Assembly (NCBI RefSeq): GCF_029894425.1 | Contig: NZ_JARXYJ010000001.1 | Span: 7,770,501 to 7,834,500, forward strand | Direction: 5' to 3' | DNA: 64,000 nt | From: Streptomyces sp. SAI-127 | GTDB taxonomy: Bacteria > Actinomycetota > Actinomycetes > Streptomycetales > Streptomycetaceae | Shown here: one piece after another, positions 35,196 to 42,696 of the stretch | Position numbering within the stretch: position 1 is the stretch's first letter | Layout: every line of letters begins with the position of its first letter | Translations under genes and position numbers: made by a program | The notes under the pieces: model-generated | The model's database searches: none | What the model was told of the DNA's origin: nothing | What the model saw: only the letters and a program-made list of their open reading frames with translations

Positions 35196-35411
35196 GTGGA
35201 CCTGACGATCAATGTCGCGGTGTTGCTCGCTGTCGTCATCTTCGTGCGGATTCGCCGCCGCGTGCAGGCTCGAAGCCGCTCCGACCAGTGGCTGACCGTG
35301 GCCATCGTGCTCGTCCTCGGCATCCTGGTCGCCCCGACCGCCTTCGGCCAGGGGGTCCTGGACGTCGTGGGCCAACTCGCCCAGGGCGTCACCGAGTCCG
35401 GCAGCCCGTGA
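35196..35411 (+). CDS. Small two-helix membrane protein
   Basis: A 71-residue product with two hydrophobic stretches ('LTINVAVLLAVVIFVRIRRR' and 'LTVAIVLVLGILVAPTAFGQ') separated by a basic loop, ending in a short Gly/Ser tail. GTG at 35196 with GAGGGGG about 9 bases upstream. It closely precedes the P450 promoter. I do not recognise the family. Confidence 0.65.
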   Translation: MDLTINVAVLLAVVIFVRIRRRVQARSRSDQWLTVAIVLVLGILVAPTAFGQGVLDVVGQLAQGVTESGSP

Positions 35412-35423
35412 TCTCCGCGCCGC

Positions 35424-35429
35424 TAGGCT
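35424..35429 (+). promoter_or_regulatory. Candidate -10 for the cytochrome P450 gene
   Basis: TAGGCT 7 bases before the ATG at 35437, with no ribosome site. Confidence 0.5.
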
Positions 35430-35436
35430 GAGGCCC

Positions 35437-36606
35437 ATGGATCCCGCCGACGGCCTCCTCGAGCACCCCTACGACGTGTACCGGCGCCTGCGTGACACCG
35501 CGCCCGTGCATCGGATCGCCGGGCCCGACGGGACGCCCGCCTGGATCGTCACGCGGTACGACGACGTGCGGGCGGCTCTGGCCGATCCGCGGTTGTCGTT
35601 GGACAAGCGGTACGCCACGGCGGGGACCTACAAGGGGTTCTCGTTGCCGCCCGCGCTCGACGCCAACCTGCTCAACATGGATCCGCCGGACCACGCCCGG
35701 ATCCGCCGGCTGGTCGGGCGGGCCTTCACCCCGCGTCGGATCGAGCGGTTGCGCGGGCCGATCCGGCGCACCGCCGACCGGCTCCTCGACGCGCTCGGTT
35801 CCCATGGGACCACCGATCTCATCGCCTCCTACGCCGCGCCCCTCCCGATCACGGTCATCTGTGACCTGCTCGGCATTCCGGACGAGCACCGCCTGGACTT
35901 CCGGGTGTGGACCGACACCCTCGTCGCGCCGGACCCGGCGGCCGGACCCGCGGCGGGCAAGGAGGCGGTCGTGGCGATGCTCGGCTTCTTCACGCGGCTC
36001 CTCGCCGACAAGCGCCGGGAACCCGCCGACGACCTGCTCTCCGATCTGATCGCCGTCCGCGACGAGGGCGACCGGCTCAGCGAGGACGAGCTGATGTCGC
36101 TGGCCTTCCTCATCCTCTTCGCCGGGTACGAGAACACCGTGCAGCTGATCGGGAACGCGGTGCTCGCCCTGTTCCACCACCCCGGACAGCTCGCCGCCCT
36201 GCGCGAGGACCCGGCCCGGCTCCCCGCGGCCACCGAGGAGTTCCTCCGCTACGAGGGCCCCGCCCTGCTGGCCATCCGCCGCTTCCCCGTCGAGGACGTC
36301 ACCATTGGCGGGGTCACCGTTCCCGCGGGCGAGACGGTCTGGGTCTCCCCGTCCGCCGCCAACCGCGACCCCGACCGCTTTCCCGACCCCGACCGTCTGG
36401 ACCTCGCCCGCGACGCCTCCGGCCACCTCGCTCTCGGCCACGGCATCCACTACTGCCTCGGCGCCCCGCTGGCCCGCGCCGAGACCGAGATCGCCCTGGC
36501 CGCGCTGCTGGAACGGTTCCCGGATCTCGCGCTCGCCGAGCCCACCCCGAGGTGGCGCAACTCCCTGCGCGCCCGAGGCCTGCTCGCACTCCAGGTGTCG
36601 TTCTGA
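35437..36606 (+). CDS. Cytochrome P450
   Basis: A soluble bacterial class I P450 of 389 residues, CYP105/107-like. The I-helix is FLILFAGYENTVQLIG with the acid-Asn-Thr form of the oxygen-activation motif. The K-helix ExxR is in ATEEFLRYEG. The haem loop is 'LALGHGIHYCLGAPLARAE', with the ligand Cys near 340; the canonical Phe at the start of FGxGxHxC is Leu here. The substrate is unknown. No ferredoxin, ferredoxin reductase or biosynthetic genes adjoin, so it must use redox partners encoded elsewhere. Probably leaderless. Confidence 0.93.
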   Translation: MDPADGLLEHPYDVYRRLRDTAPVHRIAGPDGTPAWIVTRYDDVRAALADPRLSLDKRYATAGTYKGFSLPPALDANLLNMDPPDHARIRRLVGRAFTPRRIERLRGPIRRTADRLLDALGSHGTTDLIASYAAPLPITVICDLLGIPDEHRLDFRVWTDTLVAPDPAAGPAAGKEAVVAMLGFFTRLLADKRREPADDLLSDLIAVRDEGDRLSEDELMSLAFLILFAGYENTVQLIGNAVLALFHHPGQLAALREDPARLPAATEEFLRYEGPALLAIRRFPVEDVTIGGVTVPAGETVWVSPSAANRDPDRFPDPDRLDLARDASGHLALGHGIHYCLGAPLARAETEIALAALLERFPDLALAEPTPRWRNSLRARGLLALQVSF

Positions 36607-36699
36607 ATCAACCCCTCCCGGAATTTCCCGCGACAGCGATGAGTTCCGCCCCTCCCCGCGGTCACCACACCGGACGGACCGTCGCACAGGAGGGACCCC

Positions 36700-37401
36700 A
36701 TGGCGCTTCCGGAGATCGTCTCTCGGGACGAATGGCGCGCGGCGCGCGCGGATCTGCTGGTCAGGGAGAAGGCGGCCACGCGCGCGCGGGACGCCCTCAA
36801 CGCCGAGCGGCGCAGGCTTCCCATGGTCGAGGTCGAGGAGGAGTACGTCTTCGAAGGCGGTGACGGCAAGGCCACCCTGCTCGACCTCTTCGAGGGGCGC
36901 GGCCAGCTCGTTGTCTACCACTTCATGTTCGCGCCCGAGTGGGACGCGGGCTGCCGCAGCTGCTCCGCCTTCCTGGACCAGATAGGACACCTGGCCCATC
37001 TGCAGGCGCGGGGGACGACGTTCGCGGCCGTGTCGAGAGCGCCGTATACGAAAATCCTGCCGTTCAAGGCGCGGATGGGATGGACCGTGCCCTGGTACTC
37101 GTCGTACGGCGGTGACTTCAACCACGACTTCGGGGCCACCCTGGAGATCGACGACGAACCGGCCGAGCGGCCCGGCATCAGCTGCTTCCTGCGCGACCGC
37201 GACCGGGTCTTCCACACCTATTCGACCTATGAACGCGGCCTCGACGGACTCGGCTCGACCACCAGCTTCCTCGACCTCACCGCACTGGGACGGCAGGAGG
37301 AATGGGAGGAACCCAAGGGGCGCGCGTCCGCTCTCGGGGCGCCCGCAGGCAGCGTACGCATTCGGTATCACGACGAGTACGAGGAATGGCACGGAGAGTG
37401 A
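36700..37401 (+). CDS. DUF899 family thioredoxin-like protein
   Basis: A 233-residue protein of the DUF899 (AhpC/TSA-like) family. The signature 'YHFMFAPEWDAGCRSCSAFL' contains the C-x-x-C-like pair at the position of the thioredoxin active site. 'FAAVSRAPYTKILPFKARMG' and 'WYSSYGGDFNHDFGATLEID' are family motifs. A redox or peroxide-related role is inferred from the fold. The ATG follows AGGAGGG by 5 bases. Single gene; 93 bases separate it from the P450 stop. Confidence 0.88.
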   Translation: MALPEIVSRDEWRAARADLLVREKAATRARDALNAERRRLPMVEVEEEYVFEGGDGKATLLDLFEGRGQLVVYHFMFAPEWDAGCRSCSAFLDQIGHLAHLQARGTTFAAVSRAPYTKILPFKARMGWTVPWYSSYGGDFNHDFGATLEIDDEPAERPGISCFLRDRDRVFHTYSTYERGLDGLGSTTSFLDLTALGRQEEWEEPKGRASALGAPAGSVRIRYHDEYEEWHGE

Positions 37402-37518
37402 GACAGATCGTCACACCGTGACGGGACCCTCACACTCCGGGGTGAACTTGTGTCGGCTACGTCTCAGTACGGCAACTCACCGAGGCTTTCGGGCCCTGGA
37501 AGGCGTTAACTCCTACAA

Positions 37519-37537
37519 GCGCTCCTACGGGGAGCGC
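37519..37537 (+). promoter_or_regulatory. Leader stem-loop before the 62-residue gene
   Basis: GCGCTCC/GGAGCGC with a TACGG loop, ending 10 bases before the GGAGG ribosome site of the next gene. It could modulate translation. Confidence 0.4.
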
Positions 37538-37558
37538 AACGCTTTCTGGAGGTGCAGG

Positions 37559-37747
37559 GTGGTGAACGGGCGAACAGTGCTCGAACGCTTTCCCGCTGGC
37601 GGGCCGCGCGGATCGTGGCCGGCGGAGGAGTTCGCGCAGGCGAGGCGTCTTGAGGGACTGCCGGCGGAGGTCGTCATGGACCTCGCGACGGACACGTTCC
37701 TGGTGATCGTCCGCAGTGGAGAGGCAGCGGTAGACGCTGTCGCGTGA
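37559..37747 (+). CDS. Small conserved hypothetical protein (62 aa)
   Basis: A 62-residue acidic soluble product beginning VVNGRTVLERFPAGGPRGSW and ending in DLATDTFLVIVRSGEAAVDAVA. The GTG start is fixed by GGAGG 6 bases upstream. I recall very similar short proteins in other Streptomyces but no functional assignment. It is preceded by a leader of more than 100 bases with a stem-loop and followed by a GCCCGCC/GGCGGGC hairpin shared with the convergent ABC exporter gene. Confidence 0.72.
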   Translation: MVNGRTVLERFPAGGPRGSWPAEEFAQARRLEGLPAEVVMDLATDTFLVIVRSGEAAVDAVA

Positions 37748-37749
37748 GG

Positions 37750-39693
37750 TCAGCCCGCCTCCTTGGCGGGCACCTTTACCGTGAACTGCTCGGCCTGGAG
37801 CGAGTACAGCTCCGCGTAGACACCACCGGAGGCCAGGAGCTCGTCGGGCGTGCCCGACTCCACGAGTCGGCCCTGCTCCAGGACGTGCACCAGGTCCGCG
37901 TGGCGCACGGACGCCAGCCGATGGGTGATCAGGATGACCGTCTGACCGGTGCCGGACAGCGCGCGGATCTTCTCGAAGACCTCCAGCTCGGCCCGGGCGT
38001 CCAGGGCGGCCGTCGGCTCGTCCACGATCAGGATGCGACCGCGCCGGTAGGCGGCCCGGGCGATCCCGAGCCGCTGCCACTGCCCGCCGGACAGCTCGTG
38101 CCCGCCGCTGAAGTTGCGGGCCAGCAGGGTGTCCAGGCCGCGCGGCAGATCGGCCAGCACCTCCCCGGCCCCGGCCTCGGCGACCGCGCCGGACACCCGC
38201 TCCTCGGTGAGCGGCACCGAGGAGCGGCCCACCGCCACATTGACGCGGGCGGTGAACGGCCACCGCTTGAAGTCCTGGGCGACCATCGCGACCCGCTCGG
38301 CGAGCAGCTGCCGGTCCGCGTGCGCCGCGTCCACGTCGTCCCACAGGATCCGGCCCCGGTCGGGGGCGTACAGCCCCGCGAGCAGCTTGACCAGGGTGGT
38401 CTTGCCGGAGCCGTTCTCCCCGACCAGCGCGACGATCTTGCCGAGCGGCAGGGTGAGTGTCACGTCGTCGAGCGCGGGGCGGGTCGCGTCACCCGGGTAG
38501 GTGAAGGAGACGTTCTCGAAGCGGATCTCGCGCGGCTCGTCCGGCAGCGCGGACCCGCCCTCCGGGATCGCCCGCTCGGCCGCCTCCGTGTGGAGCCGCT
38601 GGAGGTCGCCGACGAACAGGGCCTCCTCGTGCAGCGCGTTCATCTCGATGACCAGGGTGTTCAGGCTCTGCGAGCCGGTGCGCACGGCGATCACGGCCGT
38701 ACCCGCCACCGACAGCGCCATCGCGCCCGCCAGCAGCAGCCCGCCCAGTGTCGCGTACGTCGCCACCGTCGCCAGGCCCGTCCAGGCCGCCGCTATCAGC
38801 CCCGTCCGGGCCGCGAGCCTCGCCAGTCGGGCCTGCTCCGTCTCCGCCGTCTCCGCCATCGCGCGGTAGTGCCTGAGCAGGAACGGCCCCACCCCGTGGA
38901 CGCGGATCTCGGGCGCCGCCTCCGGCTCGATCAGCAGGGCACCGAGGAGGCGGCCCGCCCGCACGTGCTGCACCCAGGTGTGGAAGGACTCGTACTGGCG
39001 GCGCGCGATGGTCAGCGCGCCCCAGCCGCTCGGGATCGTCATCGTGACCAGCAGCGGCAGCAGCGCCGGGTGCAGCACGGTCAGCACGCCGGCGGCCGCG
39101 ATCAGCGAGATCATCGCGTTCACCACCCGCGTCGCGAAAGAGATCATCCGGCGGGCCGAGGTGGCGCCGTACTGCGCGGTGTCCAGCAGCTTGTGGAAGG
39201 CATGGTCCTCGATCGCGGCCAGCTCGACGGTGGCCGCCCGCTCCAGATACCGCTCGGTCGCCACCCGCTCCACCTTGGGCTCGAGGCGGCCGGTGGCATG
39301 CGTCGACGCGGCCCGCAGCAGCGCCCCGAGGAGCATCATGGCGGCCATGGTGGCCAACGCGGGCACGGCCCCCCGCAGCCGGTCCTCCAGCGCGCCCCCG
39401 CCGATCAGCCGCCCCAGCACACTGTTGACCGCGAGCAGACTCACCGCCTGCGCGAGACCCCGGGTCACCTCGGCGGCCAGCACGGTCCGCGCGGCCCGCC
39501 GGTCAGCCTGCCAGGCCAGCCGGAGACTCGCCGACAACAGCGACGGCAGCCGCGCCACCATGGCCCGGAACCCCAGCTCCAGAAACGCGTCGGAGTGGGA
39601 GTTCCAGCCCGTGTCGTACCTCAGCGGCCCTCCGAAGAGCAGCCGTTCCGACTCGGAGACTCCGGGCTGCTCAGTGCCACGCCGTTTCCCCAC
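37750..39693 (-). CDS. ABC exporter, fused permease and ATPase
   Basis: A 647-residue half-transporter. An N-terminal region of about 350 residues has five to six membrane helices (for example MMLLGALLRAAS, MISLIAAAGVLTVL). The C-terminal ATPase shows Walker A GENGSGKTTL, Q-loop MVAQDFKRWPF, signature HELSGGQWQRLGIARA, Walker B RILIVDEPTAALD and H-loop ILITHRLASVRHAD. Homodimer assembly is expected because no partner is adjacent. GTG at 39693 follows GGAGG by 6 bases. The exported substrate is unknown; lipid, peptide or drug are family options. Confidence 0.93.
   Translation of the reverse strand: MGKRRGTEQPGVSESERLLFGGPLRYDTGWNSHSDAFLELGFRAMVARLPSLLSASLRLAWQADRRAARTVLAAEVTRGLAQAVSLLAVNSVLGRLIGGGALEDRLRGAVPALATMAAMMLLGALLRAASTHATGRLEPKVERVATERYLERAATVELAAIEDHAFHKLLDTAQYGATSARRMISFATRVVNAMISLIAAAGVLTVLHPALLPLLVTMTIPSGWGALTIARRQYESFHTWVQHVRAGRLLGALLIEPEAAPEIRVHGVGPFLLRHYRAMAETAETEQARLARLAARTGLIAAAWTGLATVATYATLGGLLLAGAMALSVAGTAVIAVRTGSQSLNTLVIEMNALHEEALFVGDLQRLHTEAAERAIPEGGSALPDEPREIRFENVSFTYPGDATRPALDDVTLTLPLGKIVALVGENGSGKTTLVKLLAGLYAPDRGRILWDDVDAAHADRQLLAERVAMVAQDFKRWPFTARVNVAVGRSSVPLTEERVSGAVAEAGAGEVLADLPRGLDTLLARNFSGGHELSGGQWQRLGIARAAYRRGRILIVDEPTAALDARAELEVFEKIRALSGTGQTVILITHRLASVRHADLVHVLEQGRLVESGTPDELLASGGVYAELYSLQAEQFTVKVPAKEAG
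37753..37771. terminator. Short hairpin between convergent genes
   Basis: GCCCGCC/GGCGGGC with a TCCTT loop, located in the last codons of the ABC exporter gene and just after the stop of the 62-residue gene. Confidence 0.5.
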
Positions 39694-39801
39694 CGCAGAC
39701 CTCCCCCGATGCCGGACGGGGCCACTATGGCGGGGCGGGCCGCAGGGAGGGAGGGCGCAAAGGGGAGCGGAGAAAACACGCGGGCGTACAACGCGCCGCA
39801 A

Positions 39802-39818
39802 AGGGGCGCGGGGCTGCG
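39802..39818 (-). repeat. Degenerate copy of the dispersed repeat
   Basis: AGGGGCGCGGGGCTGCG matches the 20-bp dispersed word (reverse orientation) with two bases missing after the G-run. It lies in the gap upstream of the ABC exporter gene. Confidence 0.5.
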
Positions 39819-39890
39819 TCAGTATGCGGCTCCGCCGCGGGCGCGCCGGCCCTCACGGACCCGCACGCGATCGACCGCCTTCCGGCGGAG

Positions 39891-40337
39891 CTAACCCGCC
39901 GAGGTGACCGGCCGGGACCAACTGGGAGAGGTCCCCGTCAGCCGGCACAACGCCAGGTAGAGAGGGATGGGCGGCGTGTACGGCAGCGTCCCCTCGGCCC
40001 GGTGAACAAGAGACGGCACCACCGGGGCGTCCGGAACAACCGCCCCGGTGGCGTACTGGGCGGGCCTGGGCCATTCGAGCGCGTAGTCGGAGTCGGCGGG
40101 AACGATCCACCACCAGTGCGTGTCATCGGCGTACACGCACCCGACCCGCGGCAAGCGGGACACCAGCTGCCTGCTCAACTGCGCCGGCACCCCCACCGCG
40201 TCGCAGCCCAACGGCACCGTCATCCCCTCCGGAACGGCCAGCCTGCGCGGCGTTACCGGCGCCCGCAGCCCGCGGCCGAGGCGGACCAGCGTGTCCATGG
40301 TCAGCACCTGGCCGCCGGATCCGCTGCTCACGCCCAT
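39891..40337 (-). CDS. Hypothetical protein coupled to an anti-sigma-like ATPase gene
   Basis: A 148-residue protein without a recognisable domain. It contains VPAQLSRQLVSRLPRVGCV and an unusual Trp triplet in DDTHWWWIVPADSDYALEW. The ATG at 40337 overlaps the end of the upstream ATPase gene by 10 bases; a GTG at 40331 would give the classic GTGA four-base overlap, and an ATG at 40298 is a third option. The tight coupling suggests it works with the ATPase, perhaps in sensing or complex formation. Confidence 0.65.
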   Translation of the reverse strand: MGVSSGSGGQVLTMDTLVRLGRGLRAPVTPRRLAVPEGMTVPLGCDAVGVPAQLSRQLVSRLPRVGCVYADDTHWWWIVPADSDYALEWPRPAQYATGAVVPDAPVVPSLVHRAEGTLPYTPPIPLYLALCRLTGTSPSWSRPVTSAG

Positions 40338-40990
40338 GCGCCCGCGCCCCCCGCTCCGTGACCGCGCGCTTCCCCCACGGGCTCCGCTCTGTGATGCTCC
40401 TCGGCCTCGTCCCCCTGGCCCGACCCCTCGGAGGGAACCGGCTTGGGACGGGCTCCCCAGCCCAGATCGTTGCGTGGGCCGGTGTCCTCGCGGGGCTCGT
40501 CCGCCTTGCGCGGCAGCTCGGCCCAGACCAGCAGACCGGGGCCGTGCTCATGGGCGCCCCACGCGTGACAGAGGGAGTCGACGAGGAGCAGTCCCCTCCC
40601 GTGCTCCTCTTCGCCGCGCTGCGGGGACGGGTGCGGTTCACCCGGCGCACAGCCCTCGTCGCGTACGGCTATTCGCACCAGGTCGTCATCGTCGTGCAGC
40701 TCGCAGACCACACGGCTGCTCGCGGTGTGCACGATGGCGTTGGTGACCAGCTCGGAGACGACCAGGGCGGCCGAGTCGCAGGTGTCCTCGCAGACCGACC
40801 AATGGGTCAGCCGCGCCCTCGTCAGGCGTCTGGCCTGCGCGGGAGAACCCGGATGCGCGGCCAGCTCGAAACGGAACCGGCGCCGGGCAGCGGCCCTGTC
40901 GGGCCCCTCTCCCGGGACAGCACCGAGACCCTGGGGGTGGCCTACGGCAGCGTCTGTTCCTAAGGGCGGGGACGGAATCACGCTTGCCAC
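40328..40990 (-). CDS. Anti-sigma-factor-like ATP-binding protein (HATPase)
   Basis: A 220-residue protein with one GHKL ATP-binding domain (about 45-165) of the RsbW/SpoIIAB type, as in the AbaA/WhiJ-associated ATPases of Streptomyces. The N box is ALVVSELVTNAIVHT, the G1 box is VRDEGCAPGEP and the G2 box is HGRGLLLVDSLCHAWG. A long Pro/Glu-rich, probably disordered tail follows. The GTG at 40990 has GGGG 5 bases upstream; GTG 40981 or TTG 41017 are alternatives. It is divergent from the XRE-type regulator gene. It may bind a sigma factor or the regulator; the partner is unknown. Confidence 0.85.
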   Translation of the reverse strand: MASVIPSPPLGTDAAVGHPQGLGAVPGEGPDRAAARRRFRFELAAHPGSPAQARRLTRARLTHWSVCEDTCDSAALVVSELVTNAIVHTASSRVVCELHDDDDLVRIAVRDEGCAPGEPHPSPQRGEEEHGRGLLLVDSLCHAWGAHEHGPGLLVWAELPRKADEPREDTGPRNDLGWGARPKPVPSEGSGQGDEAEEHHRAEPVGEARGHGAGGAGAWA

Positions 40991-41007
40991 TATCGCCCCG
41001 TCGTGAA

Positions 41008-41042
41008 CACTTGGCAAGTGTCACTCTGAAAAATGCAGAGTG
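41008..41042. promoter_or_regulatory. Tandem dyads in the divergent WhiJ/AbaA-type promoter region
   Basis: CACTTG-G-CAAGTG (41008-41020, extendable to GTGAACACTTGGCAAGTGTC) is followed by CACTCTG-N7-CAGAGTG (41022-41042). Both are candidate operator half-site pairs between the ATPase and XRE regulator genes. Binding is inferred. Confidence 0.55.
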
Positions 41043-41239
41043 CTGTGTGACGCGGTGAGAGGCCGTGGCACACTGCTCGCAACAGCATCTTGAGCGGCGC
41101 CAGTTGGGATCACCGGAGATCCGTACGTAGCGGTATTCGTATCCGTACAGATCTTCGAATTAGGTCTTCGAATGGCGCCGCTGGGCTGTCAGCATGCTGG
41201 TGGCCGTGACGCCCGTACATGACTTCGTGGAGGTGGAGC

Positions 41240-42100
41240 GTGAGCGAACCGCGGTCCGCGCCGACGGTCGGCCAGGTCGTCCTCGGCCGGCGCCTGCTGG
41301 ACCTGCGGGAACGTGCCGGGCTCAAGCGCGAGGAGGCCGCCCGTATCCTCCGGGTCGCCCCCGCGACCGTCCGCCGTATGGAGATGGCCGAGGTAGGGCT
41401 CAAGATCCCGTACCTCCAGCTTCTGCTGAAGGCCTACGGTGTCGGTGACCAGGAGGCCGAGGACTTCGTCCAGCTCGCCGAGGACGCCAACCGCCCCGGC
41501 TGGTGGCAGCGTTTCCACGACGTGCTGCCCGGCTGGTTCTCGATGCACGTCAGCCTGGAGGGCGCGGCCGCGCTCATCCGCGAGTACGAGCCGCACTTCG
41601 TCCCCGGTCTGCTGCAGACGGAGGACTACGCACGTGGCGTCCTGCGCTCGGGCGCCATCGGCCAGACCAGCCCCGAGGACATCGAGCGCCATGTCGCCCT
41701 GCGCATGGAACGGCAGGGACTGCTCACCCGTCAGGACGCGCCCCGGTTGTGGGTCGTCATGGACGAGACCGTGCTGCGCCGCCCCGTCGGCGGCCCGGAG
41801 GTGATGCGTGCCCAGATCGACAAACTGCTCGAGGCAACGAAGCTGCCCCACGTGACGCTCCAGGTCGCCCCGTTCGCCAACGGGCCGCACCCCGGCACGT
41901 ACGGGCCCTTCGTGCTCTTCCGATTCGCCGTGCCCGAACTTCCGGACATGGTCTACAGCGAGTACCTGACCGGCGCGGTCTATCTGGACGCGCGCGTCGA
42001 GGTGGCGACCCATCTCGAGGTCATGGACCGCATGGCGGCGCAGGCCGCTACGGCACATCGCACGAAGGAGATCCTCCGGGATCTCCGCAAGGAGCTGTGA
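41240..42100 (+). CDS. XRE family regulator with DUF5753 domain (WhiJ-like)
   Basis: A 286-residue DNA-binding protein. Helix-turn-helix at about 10-65: 'RRLLDLRERAGLKREEAARI' and LRVAPATVRRMEMAEVGLK. The DUF5753 domain at about 100-280: 'WFSMHVSLEGAAALIREYEP', 'FVPGLLQTEDYARGVLRSGA', and 'LPDMVYSEYLTGAVYLDARV'. These proteins form large paralogous families in Streptomyces, including WhiJ and AbaA-locus regulators that influence sporulation and antibiotic onset. GTG at 41240 with GGAGG 6 bases upstream. The DUF397 partner gene starts immediately after the stop. Confidence 0.93.
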   Translation: MSEPRSAPTVGQVVLGRRLLDLRERAGLKREEAARILRVAPATVRRMEMAEVGLKIPYLQLLLKAYGVGDQEAEDFVQLAEDANRPGWWQRFHDVLPGWFSMHVSLEGAAALIREYEPHFVPGLLQTEDYARGVLRSGAIGQTSPEDIERHVALRMERQGLLTRQDAPRLWVVMDETVLRRPVGGPEVMRAQIDKLLEATKLPHVTLQVAPFANGPHPGTYGPFVLFRFAVPELPDMVYSEYLTGAVYLDARVEVATHLEVMDRMAAQAATAHRTKEILRDLRKEL

Positions 42101-42355
42101 ATGAATCGCATCAAGCCGCGCCGACCCGTCTACAACGGCATGCCTGCCCGGGAGTTGGGGAGCGAAGGCTGGCACAAGCCGTGGAGCGGCGGCAACGGCG
42201 GCAACTGCCTGGAGGCGATGAAGCTCGCCGACGGCCGGATCGCCGTCCGTCAGTCCACCGATCCTGACGGACCGGCGCTGATCTACACCACCGACGAGAT
42301 GACCGCGTTCATCGAGGGCGCGAAGGCGGGGGTGGCCGACTTCCTGCTCTCCTGA
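42101..42355 (+). CDS. DUF397 domain protein
   Basis: An 84-residue small protein of the DUF397 family. The defining core is WHKPWSGGNGGNCLEAMKLA followed by GRIAVRQSTDPDGPALIYT and DEMTAFIEGAKAGVADFLL. DUF397 proteins almost always sit beside XRE-DUF5753 regulators and may modulate them like an antitoxin or co-regulator. The ATG directly follows the upstream TGA (no gap), with GGAG 6 bases before it, so translation is coupled. Confidence 0.92.
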   Translation: MNRIKPRRPVYNGMPARELGSEGWHKPWSGGNGGNCLEAMKLADGRIAVRQSTDPDGPALIYTTDEMTAFIEGAKAGVADFLLS

Positions 42356-42358
42356 CCT

Positions 42359-42387
42359 CAGTGCTCAATTGATCAGTGCTCATTGAT
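42359..42387 (+). repeat. Tandem direct repeat
   Basis: CAGTGCTCAATTGAT (42359-42373) is followed immediately by CAGTGCTCATTGAT (42374-42387), one base shorter. It is A/T-rich relative to the surroundings and is a possible regulator-binding site. Confidence 0.65.
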
Positions 42388-42417
42388 GGGTAATCACTTA
42401 GTGGTTGAGATCGACAC

Positions 42418-42585
42418 TCAGAACCAGGACGCCATGCGGCGCGGGGCGTCCACCAGCCTGCTGACGGCCACCACCGACAGCGGTGGCTGCTCCGCCTTGT
42501 GGGGGCCGAGGCTCAGGCCGTAGTAGATCTGCTCGATCGACGGCGGTCCGACCGCGAGATTGCGCCGGACCGCCGTCCGCTGGGA
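42418..42585 (-). pseudogene. C-terminal remnant of an unrecognised gene
   Basis: An open stretch of 56 codons without its own start. It reads TAVRRNLAVGPPSIEQIYYG, then LSLGPHKAEQPPLSVVAVSR and LVDAPRRMASWF before a TGA at 42418. Residue composition and third-base G/C look like true coding sequence. Just upstream, another frame reads PLLPRDERTLIPADGGPAQ, so a frame change may have occurred near 42565. Parent family not recognised. Confidence 0.5.
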
Positions 42586-42696
42586 TCAGCGTGCGCTCGT
42601 CCCTGGGCAGGAGCGGACGGGCGGGGGCTCCTTCGAAGGCAGGATCCGGGGGATCAGCGGAGGCAGGACCGGGGGATCAGCGGATGCCGGTGTCTC

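Larger units (their letters stand above)
42356..42696. other. Intergenic region with direct repeats and a gene remnant
   Basis: About 340 bases between the DUF397 gene and the MocR-type regulator. The first 65 bases are unusually A/T-rich and contain a tandem direct repeat. The middle holds a minus-strand coding remnant. The last 100 bases contain GGGGGATCAGCGGA twice (from about 42648 and 42672). Confidence 0.6.

Noticed and set aside
35389..37392. Long antisense open frame opposite P450 and DUF899
   Set aside because: It spans two unrelated sense genes and their gap, which a real gene would not do.
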